From: Hyphomonas adhaerens MHS-3
GTDB taxonomy: Bacteria > Pseudomonadota > Alphaproteobacteria > Caulobacterales > Hyphomonadaceae
NCBI RefSeq assembly: GCF_000685235.1
Contig: NZ_ARYH01000001.1
Coordinates: 1,798,001 to 1,862,000 of the forward strand
DNA: 64,000 nt
Direction of reading: 5' to 3'
Under the pieces are notes generated by a model, which was not told where the DNA came from, searched no databases, and saw only the letters and a program-made list of their open reading frames with translations. How positions within the stretch are numbered: position 1 is the stretch's first letter; each line of letters starts with the position of its first letter. Below, in pieces: positions 26,426 to 34,022 of the stretch. The translations under genes and the position numbers were made by a program.

Positions 26426-28185
26426 TGCCGACCATGCTGGCAGGTCTCAATCCCGGATGGGTGCTGATTATCGCAGGTGTCGCGAGCCTGTTCATCACCA
26501 TGCGCAGCGTGCGCCAGGTGGTGACCATTGCCGCGCCGCTGCTGGCGTTGCTGCTGCTGGTGTTCGCACCGCAGAATGCCGATCTCGTGACGACGCAGGT
26601 TCTGGGCCTGAAAATGGTGCTCTACCGCGTCGATGCGCTGAACTTCATCTTCAGCCTCGCCTTTCTTATCGCCGCCGTTCTGAACGGCATCTACGCCCTG
26701 CATTCGGACGACCGGATCCAGGATGGAGCGGCGCTGTTCTACGCCGGGGCGGCCGTCGCCGCGACGCTCGCAGGCGACCTGATGACCCTGTTCGTGTTCT
26801 GGGAACTGACGGCCATCAGCTCCGTCTTCCTGATCCTGCGGGCGCAGACGCGTGCGGCTTACTATGCGGCCATGCGGTATCTGGGCGTACAGGTCCTGTC
26901 GGGCGTGCTGCTGCTGAATGGCCTGGCCTATGTGCTGAAGTCGCGCGGGGACCTGTCGCTCGAAGCCTTTACCGATCTGTCCGATCCGGGCGTGCTGTTC
27001 ATCTTCATCGCCTTCGGCATCAAGGCGGCATTCCCGCTGCTGCACAACTGGCTGCAGGATGCCTATCCGAAGGCCACCGTTGTCGGATCGGTCGTGCTGT
27101 CGGTCTACACGACCAAGCTGGCCGTCTACGCGCTGGCCCGCATGTTCCCGGGACAGGACCATTTGATCTGGATCGGCGCGACGATGACGGTCTTCCCGGT
27201 CTTCTTTGCCGTGATCGAGAACGATCTGCGCCGCGTGCTGTCCTATTCGATCAACAACCAGGTCGGCTTCATGGTCTGCGGTGTTGGCGTCGGCACACCG
27301 CTGGCGATCAATGGCGTCGCCGCGCACGCCTTTGCGGATATCTTCTTTAAAGGCCTCCTGATGATGTCGATGGGCGCCGTGCTCTATCGGACCGGGACGG
27401 TGAAAGCCAGCCAGCTGGGCGGCTTGCACCGCTCCATGCCGTGGACCACGGTGTTCTGCATTATCGGCGCGATGGCGATCTCGGCCTTCCCGCTGTTCTC
27501 GGCCTTTGTGACCAAGTCGATGATCATTTCGGAAGTCGCCTCGGCCGGATATGCCGTGATCTTCCTGATGCTTATGTTCGCTTCGGCCGGTGTGCTGGAA
27601 CACTCAGGCATCAAGATTCCGTATTACGCCTTCTTCGGCCACGACAGCGGCCTGCGTGTGAAGGAAGCGCCCTTCAACATGCTGCTCGCCATGGGCATCG
27701 CGGCGTTCCTCTGCATCTTCCTGGGGCTGCCTGCGCTGTTCCCGGGCTTCGGGCATGAATGGCTCTATGGGCTGTTGCCTTACAGAGAGGAGGCGATGGG
27801 CTATTCCCATCACCACCTGTTCTCGTTCGAGCACATTCTCACCCAGTTCCAGCTCCTGGTGCTCGCCATCTTCGCCTTTGTCCTGCTCAAGCGTGTCCAC
27901 GCTTACCCGCCGGAGAAACGCGGCGTGATCCTCGACAGCGACTGGACCTACCGCAAGGTGGGCTACAACCTGGTCAAATGGGCCGGCACTGTATGGGGCA
28001 AAGCCGGACCTGCGATGACGGCGGCCTTCTTCCGGATTACCAGCCGGGCCTACAACTGGATCGAAGCGGCTTTCAGCCCGCGGGGCGAACTGGCCCGGGG
28101 CGGCGTGCTGAATGGCGCGATGACAATCTGGACGGCGGCGCTGCTGGGCATTGTCCTGCTGCTGTCCTTCATGGCTGTCGGCTAG
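26425..28185 (+). CDS. Mrp proton-channel subunit, ND-type paralogue 3
   Basis: 586 residues, the longest of the three. Channel residues: FVFWELTAISSVFLIL (TM5 Glu), FGIKAAFPLLHNWLQDAYPKATVVGSVVLSVYTTKLAVYAL (Lys at two positions), and AHAFADIFFKGLLMMSMG. After about residue 470 comes a C-terminal extension (RVHAYPPEKRGVILDSDWTYRK) with a final helix, which recalls the lateral extension of NuoL/MrpA-type subunits. It may fill the MrpA N-terminal role. It ends the operon 26 bp before a strong hairpin. Confidence 0.87.
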   Translation: MPTMLAGLNPGWVLIIAGVASLFITMRSVRQVVTIAAPLLALLLLVFAPQNADLVTTQVLGLKMVLYRVDALNFIFSLAFLIAAVLNGIYALHSDDRIQDGAALFYAGAAVAATLAGDLMTLFVFWELTAISSVFLILRAQTRAAYYAAMRYLGVQVLSGVLLLNGLAYVLKSRGDLSLEAFTDLSDPGVLFIFIAFGIKAAFPLLHNWLQDAYPKATVVGSVVLSVYTTKLAVYALARMFPGQDHLIWIGATMTVFPVFFAVIENDLRRVLSYSINNQVGFMVCGVGVGTPLAINGVAAHAFADIFFKGLLMMSMGAVLYRTGTVKASQLGGLHRSMPWTTVFCIIGAMAISAFPLFSAFVTKSMIISEVASAGYAVIFLMLMFASAGVLEHSGIKIPYYAFFGHDSGLRVKEAPFNMLLAMGIAAFLCIFLGLPALFPGFGHEWLYGLLPYREEAMGYSHHHLFSFEHILTQFQLLVLAIFAFVLLKRVHAYPPEKRGVILDSDWTYRKVGYNLVKWAGTVWGKAGPAMTAAFFRITSRAYNWIEAAFSPRGELARGGVLNGAMTIWTAALLGIVLLLSFMAVG

Positions 28186-28211
28186 ACAGACCTGCCTGAA
28201 ACTGAGGCATG

Positions 28212-28255
28212 GACGCGGCCCCCACCGGTGTGGCGGAGGCCGCGTCTGAAATTTT
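28212..28255 (+). terminator. Rho-independent terminator of the Mrp operon
   Basis: GACGCGGCC at 28212-28220 pairs perfectly with GGCCGCGTC at 28238-28246, across a 17-nt loop. It is followed by TGAAATTTT. It lies 26 bp after the last stop codon of the operon. Confidence 0.8.
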
Positions 28256-28323
28256 GAGATATACGTTTTCGGACTTGTGCGAAGGTGCAGGCCGGTCATT
28301 GGGATGCGGGGGCAGGGTAATAG

Positions 28324-28737
28324 GTGTCAGATACAAACAAGGGTGAGCAAGACCAGCCGGGCCTGGTCGGCTACGCTTCCAAAATCGTCGCCGCCTATGT
28401 CGGCAACAATACAGTTGCATCGGATGACTTGCCGGATCTGATCCGTCTCGTGCATGACTCCCTGTCGGCCGTTGCGGGGAGTGAGGCCGACAAGCCCCAG
28501 CTCAAACCTGCCGTGCCAGTTGCGAAATCCATCTCAGACAATTTCCTGATCTGTCTGGAGGACGGCAAGAAGTTCAAATCGCTGAAACGCCACCTGCGTA
28601 CGTCCTATGACATGTCGCCGGAAGAATACCGGGCGAAATGGCACCTGCCGTCCGACTATCCAATGGTTGCGCCGGGATATTCGCGTCAGCGTTCAAAGCT
28701 TGCCAAAAAGATGGGCCTGGGCCGCGCAGACAAGTAA
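28324..28737 (+). CDS. mucR: MucR/Ros family transcriptional regulator with altered zinc site
   Basis: 137 residues from GTG 28324. The C-terminal MucR domain reads ICLEDGKKFKSLKRHL, then SPEEYRAKWHLPSDYPMVAPGYS, and SKLAKKMGLGR. MucR proteins bind AT-rich DNA and repress cell-surface and cell-cycle genes in alphaproteobacteria. The usual zinc set is C-x2-(C/D), H and a second H four residues on. Here C and D are kept and the first H is kept, but the second is serine (HLRTS). It stands alone with a 138-bp leader that includes the Mrp terminator. The residue change is seen; loss of zinc is inferred. Confidence 0.92.
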   Translation: MSDTNKGEQDQPGLVGYASKIVAAYVGNNTVASDDLPDLIRLVHDSLSAVAGSEADKPQLKPAVPVAKSISDNFLICLEDGKKFKSLKRHLRTSYDMSPEEYRAKWHLPSDYPMVAPGYSRQRSKLAKKMGLGRADK

Positions 28738-28817
28738 AAGAACTCAGGCGCGAATACTTGTTGTTCCGGAAACGAAATAAAACATTCCGGTAACCTTGGT
28801 TAACAAAACATCACAAA

Positions 28818-28870
28818 GACTCTTGATTCGGACCCACAACTCGCGCGATAGGTGATTCTATCGAATCACC
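28818..28870 (+). promoter_or_regulatory. Cluster of four GANTC (CcrM) sites with an inverted repeat
   Basis: GANTC occurs at 28818-28822 (GACTC), 28825-28829 (GATTC), 28854-28858 (GATTC) and 28863-28867 (GAATC). The last two lie in a perfect inverted repeat, GGTGATTC at 28851-28858 and GAATCACC at 28863-28870. The cluster ends 16 bp before the PAS_5 start. In Caulobacter and relatives CcrM methylates GANTC and GcrA acts at methylated sites near promoters. Upstream, at 28787-28804, is a CtrA-like GTAACC/GGTTAAC pair with non-canonical spacing. Confidence 0.55.
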
Positions 28871-28886
28871 ACGGGGGTGGCTGAAG

Positions 28887-29384
28887 ATGACCAAACAGAA
28901 TGTTTTCAGAGGCGTAACGGCCGTCCAGCGCAGCCTTGTCGACTATTGGTGCCGACTGGGCGAATCGGACGGTGTCCCGCGCCGCGAATCGGTGGACCCG
29001 GGACACCTGCGGTCCGTGCTGGCCAGCATTTCCATCGTAGAGTTCGACGAATCGGGGGCCGGGCGCTTCCGAATCGCCGGATCCCGCCTGCGCGACCTGC
29101 TCGGTTTCGAAGCCCGCGGCCGCCTGATCGAGGAGGTTGCCGGCACCGCTGCCGAGACCTATGCGCTGGGCCTGTCCGCCGCGATCGACCGGGCCATGCC
29201 GGTGGGCGGCGTGATTGAAACCGGCAACCGGCTGCATGCCTGGCTTCGCCTGCCGCTGACCGGGGCCGATGGCCGGATCAATCAGGTGTTGTGCCATGAC
29301 GAGGAACTCGCCAGCCGCCACCTGCTGCTGACGCCGCCGGGTGGGGCCGCTATCCACCAGAAATCGAACCTCTACGCCGCCTGA
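28887..29384 (+). CDS. PAS_5-family PAS domain protein
   Basis: 165 residues, single domain, no output domain. The PAS-like core lies at about 15-130; DYWCRLGESDGVPRRESVDPGHLRSVLASISIVE and GRFRIAGSRLRDLLGFEARG are the pattern of the alphaproteobacterial PAS_5 (formerly DUF1457) family. Such proteins may sense a ligand or mediate contacts, and none of their roles can be read here. The ATG at 28887 follows the GANTC cluster directly. Confidence 0.82.
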   Translation: MTKQNVFRGVTAVQRSLVDYWCRLGESDGVPRRESVDPGHLRSVLASISIVEFDESGAGRFRIAGSRLRDLLGFEARGRLIEEVAGTAAETYALGLSAAIDRAMPVGGVIETGNRLHAWLRLPLTGADGRINQVLCHDEELASRHLLLTPPGGAAIHQKSNLYAA

Positions 29385-29487
29385 ATCCCTTGCTGCGCCT
29401 GGCACGGCGTTGCGCGGATAGGAAAGTTATCCTACACTGCCTGATCTCGGGTAGTCTTCTGCCTGTTCCATATAGCAGGAGGATGAC

Positions 29488-29853
29488 TTGTCGGATTTCG
29501 ACCCCAGGAAAGATGAAGACCGCGCCTATCTCGCCGGTGCCCTGACCGCTTATGCGCTCGGGCTCAAACCGGAGGAGGTGCTGAGCGGCGGGCGCGGCTC
29601 CCCGGCGGAGGCACGGGCCCGGCAGGTCGCGATGTATTTGTTGCGCGCCAGCCTCGGCATGAGCCTCAGCCGGGTTGCGCGGGCATTCAGCCGCGACCGC
29701 TCGACGGTGTCCCATGCCTGCCACGTCATCGAAGACCTGCGTGACGATCCGGACTTCGACATCTGGGTGGAACAATTGTCCGTGGGCCTGTGCAGCGTGG
29801 CCGTTTTGGGGGGGGCATCCTTTGACGATGCGCGGGTGGCCTGTGCCGGGTAA
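29488..29853 (+). CDS. Stand-alone DnaA domain IV-like HTH protein
   Basis: 121 residues from TTG 29488, five bases after AGGAGG. Residues about 42-88 (RARQVAMYLLRASLGMSLS, then FSRDRSTVSHACHVIEDL) match DnaA domain IV, whose signature is RP-x-QIAMYL and D-H-x-TV-x-HA; here the core is RDRSTVSHA. There is no AAA+ domain. The family binds DnaA-box-like DNA or competes with DnaA in some proteobacteria. The stop overlaps the start of the next gene by 26 nt, so they are probably one unit. Confidence 0.8.
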   Translation: MSDFDPRKDEDRAYLAGALTAYALGLKPEEVLSGGRGSPAEARARQVAMYLLRASLGMSLSRVARAFSRDRSTVSHACHVIEDLRDDPDFDIWVEQLSVGLCSVAVLGGASFDDARVACAG

Positions 29854-30487
29854 GCGCGACCGTATCCTGTCGGGCTGGCGGGCCCGGCGCCTGTTGCGGA
29901 CGGGCGGCCTGATTGTGCGGGACGGCGCGGCATTCCGGCTCCATCAGTGGGCAGATGAGCGAAGCCGCCGCTGTGGCCGACTGCCGGCCCATGTCGTGGT
30001 GCGCCTGAAAGCGGCCGACCTGCTGGCTGCTTTCCGGGGCGATCCTGACCGTCTGGTCCAGGCAGGCGACGTGCCCTTGGAGACGCCAAGACCGGTTGCC
30101 GTTCTGCACAGTCCAAACGGGACGCCGCCGGTCCGGGTGCTGGAACACATTGCTGCGTCATCGCCGCTCGGGGTCCGGCTGCGCGCGGCGGCCGGGCGGT
30201 TCCGGGCGGACTACCACCTGGCTGCGTCCCCGGGCCGGTTGCGCACCGACGCGCCGAAACAGCTGGCGGCGGCGTGCGAGCGGTTGACGTCCATCGAAAC
30301 CGCGCTCGGCCCTGACACGGCCGGCTTGATCGAAATGCTGGTGCTGGACAGGTTCACCGTCTCGGCGTTGCGGCACGAAACCGGTGGCGGGCTTGACCGG
30401 GCGAGGGATGCCCTGGCGCGACTGACCGAGGCCTACGGCCTGCTTTGTCCGGATCAGGAGGCGGGCAGGGCTTTCGCGTCGTCCTGA
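29828..30487 (+). CDS. DUF6456 domain-containing protein
   Basis: 219 residues from ATG 29828; GTG 29843 is an alternative. The DUF6456-like core is at about 115-210: LRAAAGRFRADYHLA, then ACERLTSIETALGPDTAGLIEMLVLDR, then RARDALARLTEAYGL, as in the family of small alphaproteobacterial proteins of unknown role. The N-terminal part carries RRLLRTGGLIVRDGAAFRL and a VVRLKAADLL helix. It overlaps the DnaA-IV-like gene upstream and the convergent sufE by 34 nt. Confidence 0.75.
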   Translation: MRGWPVPGKRDRILSGWRARRLLRTGGLIVRDGAAFRLHQWADERSRRCGRLPAHVVVRLKAADLLAAFRGDPDRLVQAGDVPLETPRPVAVLHSPNGTPPVRVLEHIAASSPLGVRLRAAAGRFRADYHLAASPGRLRTDAPKQLAAACERLTSIETALGPDTAGLIEMLVLDRFTVSALRHETGGGLDRARDALARLTEAYGLLCPDQEAGRAFASS

Positions 30488-30885
30488 ATACGAGACAGCA
30501 TGGAGGCGAGGCCGTTTGAGCGCTGGGCCGTCAGTGCGCCGCTGACGCCGATTTCGTCCAGGAAGGCCTTCGCGTCGAAAGACAGGATTTCGTTCCGGCT
30601 GGCACCGGAATAGAGCTGGACGAGCAGGGCGATCAGGCCGGAAACGATCATGGCATCGGACTCGGCCCGCAAGACCATCTTGCCGTCTTCCCAGCCGGTC
30701 ACCAGCCAGACCTGGCTGGCACAGCCGCGGACGCGTGTTTCCTCTGTCCGCTCGTGCGGCTCCAGGGGCGGGTTCGCTTTGCCAAGGTCGATGATGTGGG
30801 CATAGCGCGCCTCCCAGTCATCGAGCCAGGAGAAGTCTTCACGGATGTCTGCGGCGGTTTCGGCAATACTCATGGGCGCTGACAT
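30454..30885 (-). CDS. sufE: SufE family cysteine-desulfurase activator
   Basis: 143 residues from ATG 30885; ATG 30873 is also in frame. The persulfide-accepting cysteine is C55 in RVRGCASQVWL, and the surrounding DWEARYAHIIDLGK and SGALTAQRSNGLASML match SufE/CsdE. It takes sulfur from SufS for iron-sulfur cluster assembly. It is convergent with and overlaps the DUF6456 gene. No suf operon is nearby. Confidence 0.93.
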   Translation of the reverse strand: MSAPMSIAETAADIREDFSWLDDWEARYAHIIDLGKANPPLEPHERTEETRVRGCASQVWLVTGWEDGKMVLRAESDAMIVSGLIALLVQLYSGASRNEILSFDAKAFLDEIGVSGALTAQRSNGLASMLSRIQDDAKALPAS

Positions 30886-30898
30886 GGGGCATCCAGCC

Positions 30899-30937
30899 AC
30901 AAAAGAAAACCCCCGGCGGCCATGGGCCCCGGGGGTC
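30899..30937 (-). terminator. Rho-independent terminator of the secreted-protein gene
   Basis: On the minus strand GACCCCCGG and CCGGGGGT-type arms pair through a GC-rich stem, followed by TTTTCTTTT. It starts 23 bp after the stop of the gene at 30960-31958. Confidence 0.85.
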
Positions 30938-30959
30938 AAGGTTGAGAGATGGAGGGGGC

Positions 30960-31958
30960 TTACTGGTAGACCCCACCGATACACTTACCCACATCGGCGA
31001 GCGCGTGCTCTCCGATACAGAAAGGTACTTCGTACTGCTGGTTCGCAGCGGCAACGCATTGTTGCAGGTTCAGGTTGGCCATGTTCATGCAGCCGCGGGT
31101 CTCGCGTTCGGACATGGCGCTGGACATCTGAGCCGGGGTTGCGGCTTCAGCGCCCATGACGCGGAAAGCGGCGAGTGTGGCGATCTGGTCAGCGATCGGT
31201 TCCTTGCCGTATTTCACGCGCTTGCGGTTGAGTTTGAGGCCGGACGTCACGGCGACCGGGAAACGGACAGCACTGGCGGCGCCGGAGACATTGTCCCAAA
31301 GCGACGGGGCGCCGGGGACACCGGCCTGCACCAGCACGCCGTCGATGTCAGCGGCGCTGAAGGCGTTGACCAGCGGTTGGCTGGCCGGGATGCCGGCCTT
31401 CTGGATCTTGTCGAGGGTTGTGGCCTTGGCGCCTGAATTGCCGATCTTGGCCTTGGCCCAGCCGGATGCCTGCAGCGAGTAGGCCTGTTCCTTCACGAAC
31501 GCCGCAGCGCTGGAAAGGCGGCGGCTGTCAGCCTCGGTCGCGGCGAGCGCGGCGCTGACGGCATTGTCGCCCCCACTCAGCGTACGGGCATAACGGACGT
31601 CATTGGCGAGGCCGTTCATCATGGCGTCACGGCCATAGAAATCTGCGATGTCACGTACGGCGGCGCGATACTCAGCGTCCTGAGAAGCGATAAGGGCGGA
31701 ATAGGAAATCCAGCCTTGCGACAGCTGGTCCGGATTGTGTCCGCCAAGTGAATTCAGGGCGTTGTCGATGTCGCCCGCAGAGCCGAGCGGTTTCGTTTTA
31801 ACGTCCGTCACTTCGGATTGGTAAGTGGCGTAAACGGCGGCGGATTTCGAGATCGCGTCCCCGGTTTTCTTCTCTTCAGGCTGGCCTTCCTGTGCGGAGG
31901 CCCCAAGAGCCATCCCCATAGCGATAACAATGGCCCCGATCGTTCTGATGGAATTCAT
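30960..31958 (-). CDS. Exported protein of unknown function
   Basis: 332 residues with a signal peptide ending near LGASAQE. The mature part is helical, alanine- and serine-rich (DAISKSAAVYATYQSEV, ALIASQDAEYRAAVRDIADFYGRD). The C-terminus has four cysteines in RGCMNMANLNLQQCVAAANQ and FCIGEHALADVGKCIGGVYQ, likely two disulfides. No known domain is recognised. It is divergent from the histidine kinase with a 150-bp shared leader that contains a TTCCCC/GGGGAA inverted repeat at 32004-32019, and it ends in a strong terminator, as would suit a well-expressed gene. Confidence 0.78.
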   Translation of the reverse strand: MNSIRTIGAIVIAMGMALGASAQEGQPEEKKTGDAISKSAAVYATYQSEVTDVKTKPLGSAGDIDNALNSLGGHNPDQLSQGWISYSALIASQDAEYRAAVRDIADFYGRDAMMNGLANDVRYARTLSGGDNAVSAALAATEADSRRLSSAAAFVKEQAYSLQASGWAKAKIGNSGAKATTLDKIQKAGIPASQPLVNAFSAADIDGVLVQAGVPGAPSLWDNVSGAASAVRFPVAVTSGLKLNRKRVKYGKEPIADQIATLAAFRVMGAEAATPAQMSSAMSERETRGCMNMANLNLQQCVAAANQQYEVPFCIGEHALADVGKCIGGVYQ

Positions 31959-32108
31959 GTTCGCTTACTCCCTCACGCGTCACACGATACTTTCTGCCTG
32001 AACTTCCCCAACGGGGGAACAGCAGCTTGCCCGCTTCTTGCATTACAAATACAGCAAGAAACCGCCGACACCGTCACAATGCCTAATGAATCTCACCGGG
32101 GTATTAAT

Positions 32109-33719
32109 ATGTTGCCCCAAAAGCAGCGTCAGAGATTACGAATTATCCATCTTGGCTGGCTGGCCATGGTGGTCGCGGTTGCCTGTTCTATTCTCGTATC
32201 ACGCGAAAAAGAAGCATTGTCGTTCGCTTGGCTGGGGTTGGCCTCCCTCCCGGGACTGGCGGGTTATCTGTTGCTTGGGCCTGACCGGCTCCTGAACCAA
32301 TTTGCCCCGTCTTTTCTGGTGATTACGTGGACTGTGTTCGCCGCGTTTGCCCTCGCGCTGAGCGGTGCGGCGATGTCTCCGCTGGCCGTTCTTTTCGTGA
32401 TCGCGCCGCTTGTCGCGCTCAACCTCCAAAACTCCAGCATGGCGGCCGAAGCGTCGATCTTCGGGGCCGGGGCTTATTTCGTGGCGATTCTGTTGTCCGA
32501 AATCGGGATTCTGCCAATGGGGGAGACCGTTCCGGGCTTCTCCAGCGTCGCCCGGCTGCTGGCTTTTGCAGCGCTTGTCATCTGCGCGCTGCTGGTCTGG
32601 TACCTGGCCCGCGGTCAGGAACAGCGCGCCGCAGCCGACCAGATCCAGCCTGTCGAGGTTTCCCATCCCGCGAAGGCGACCATACCGGTTCCGGCGGGGT
32701 CCGGCGTTCTCCTTCTGGACGTGACGCCTGACGGAATGATCCGCGGCGCTGACGGCGACAAGCTCGGCCTGCCGGCGATTGGCGCGGGCACGCTGTTGCG
32801 CGATGTCCTTGATCCGGCGACACCGCCTGCAACGCTTCAGGGGCCATCCCCGATGGCGGGTGAGGCGACGCTTGTCAGCGGCCGCAAGGTCGGGTTCTGC
32901 GCCACGCCATATGAAGGCGGCACGCATCTGGTGCTGATCGACCGCCAGTCACAGGACGAGAAAGTCCCGCCTGTCGATGCCGAAACGCATGCGCGCGACG
33001 CCGTTCGCCAGCGCACCGCGTTCTTTGCCTCGCTGGGGCATGACCTGAAAACACCGCTGAATGCCATCATCGGCTATGCTGACATGATGCGCCACGGCGT
33101 CCGCGGGCCGCTGCCGGAAGCCTATCAGGACTATCCGGCCATCATTCATGACAGCGGGCAGGAACTGCTCCTCATGGTCGAGGATATGCTGGACCTCGCC
33201 CGTGCGGATGCCGAACGCTACCGTCTGGAGCCGGAACCGGTGGACCTGACCGCCTCCGCGCAGTCGGTGCTCCGCCAACTGGAAAACCAGGCCGAACGGG
33301 CCGGCGTGAAGCTGCGCCTGAAGGCCGACGAAGAAGTCTGGGCCCAGGCCGATGCGCGTGCCGTGCGCCAGATCTGGCAGAACCTGGTGTCCAACGCGAT
33401 CAAATACTCGAACAGCGACAGTGCCGTGGTGCTGGACGCCGAGATCAGCGGCAATGCCGCCATCCTGTCGGTGACTGACAAGGGCGCGGGCATGAGCGAG
33501 GATGACGTACGCCTCGCGCTGGAACCCTTTTCCCAGGGCGGAAATGCCCGGGGTGTGAAGGGTACGGGGCTGGGCCTCGCCGTGGTCAAACGCTTTGCGG
33601 AGATGCACGGCGGCCAGATCGATATCCGCTCGGCGCCCGGCAAAGGCACCCGCGTTACTGTGACCCTGCCGTGCGCACAGGACGCGGACATCGACCCCAT
33701 GGGCGATGCCGCGCAATAG
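32109..33719 (+). CDS. Six-TM orphan sensor histidine kinase (DivJ/PleC-like kinase core)
   Basis: 536 residues. ATG 32109 follows GGGG at eight bases; ATG 32079 is in frame but lacks a ribosome site. About six hydrophobic segments fill residues 10-175. A divergent PAS-like region follows. The H-box FFASLGHDLKTPLNAIIGYADMM holds the phospho-accepting H311; the N box is QIWQNLVSNAIKYS, G1 is VTDKGAGM, F is EPFSQGG, G2 is GTGLGLAVV. No response regulator is adjacent. The H-box and the six-TM sensor resemble cell-cycle kinases such as DivJ, but identity is not shown. Confidence 0.88.
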   Translation: MLPQKQRQRLRIIHLGWLAMVVAVACSILVSREKEALSFAWLGLASLPGLAGYLLLGPDRLLNQFAPSFLVITWTVFAAFALALSGAAMSPLAVLFVIAPLVALNLQNSSMAAEASIFGAGAYFVAILLSEIGILPMGETVPGFSSVARLLAFAALVICALLVWYLARGQEQRAAADQIQPVEVSHPAKATIPVPAGSGVLLLDVTPDGMIRGADGDKLGLPAIGAGTLLRDVLDPATPPATLQGPSPMAGEATLVSGRKVGFCATPYEGGTHLVLIDRQSQDEKVPPVDAETHARDAVRQRTAFFASLGHDLKTPLNAIIGYADMMRHGVRGPLPEAYQDYPAIIHDSGQELLLMVEDMLDLARADAERYRLEPEPVDLTASAQSVLRQLENQAERAGVKLRLKADEEVWAQADARAVRQIWQNLVSNAIKYSNSDSAVVLDAEISGNAAILSVTDKGAGMSEDDVRLALEPFSQGGNARGVKGTGLGLAVVKRFAEMHGGQIDIRSAPGKGTRVTVTLPCAQDADIDPMGDAAQ

Positions 33720-33734
33720 CGCTTCGATCATTTT

Positions 33735-33935
33735 CTAGATGTCTTCGTCGTCCGGCAGGTTGGCCCGTACCAGCAGGAACAGGCCGCCAAACGTGGCGGC
33801 GCCAATTGCGAACAGGGCAATGGATGTGATCAGGAACAGCACGTCACCCGGATAGTTTGCGTGCTGCATCAGGCCTGTCAGGCCACCGGCAAAGGCAATC
33901 GCAGGCGCGAGCAGGATCAGGTCGCTGCTTTTCAT
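33735..33935 (-). CDS. Small two-TM membrane protein, unknown
   Basis: 66 residues from ATG 33935, with GGAAGGGG seven bases upstream on the minus strand. Helices at about 5-22 and 32-55 (VLFLITSIALFAIGAATFGGLFLLV), then an acidic tail NLPDDEDI. No family recognised. It is divergent from the DUF1491 gene with an 87-bp spacer. The low length makes this call less sure than its neighbours. Confidence 0.6.
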   Translation of the reverse strand: MKSSDLILLAPAIAFAGGLTGLMQHANYPGDVLFLITSIALFAIGAATFGGLFLLVRANLPDDEDI

Positions 33936-34022
33936 GCTGTGGCCCCTTCCGTCCATGGTTACCAGTGCGCTAACACTGAACCGGAAACTGCAAGCGCCAT
34001 GCCGCTTCGGAGGAGTTTCACG

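Noticed and set aside
31818-32108. N-terminal extension of the histidine kinase ORF
   Set aside because: It is antisense to the secreted-protein gene and lacks a ribosome site; ATG 32109 fits better.
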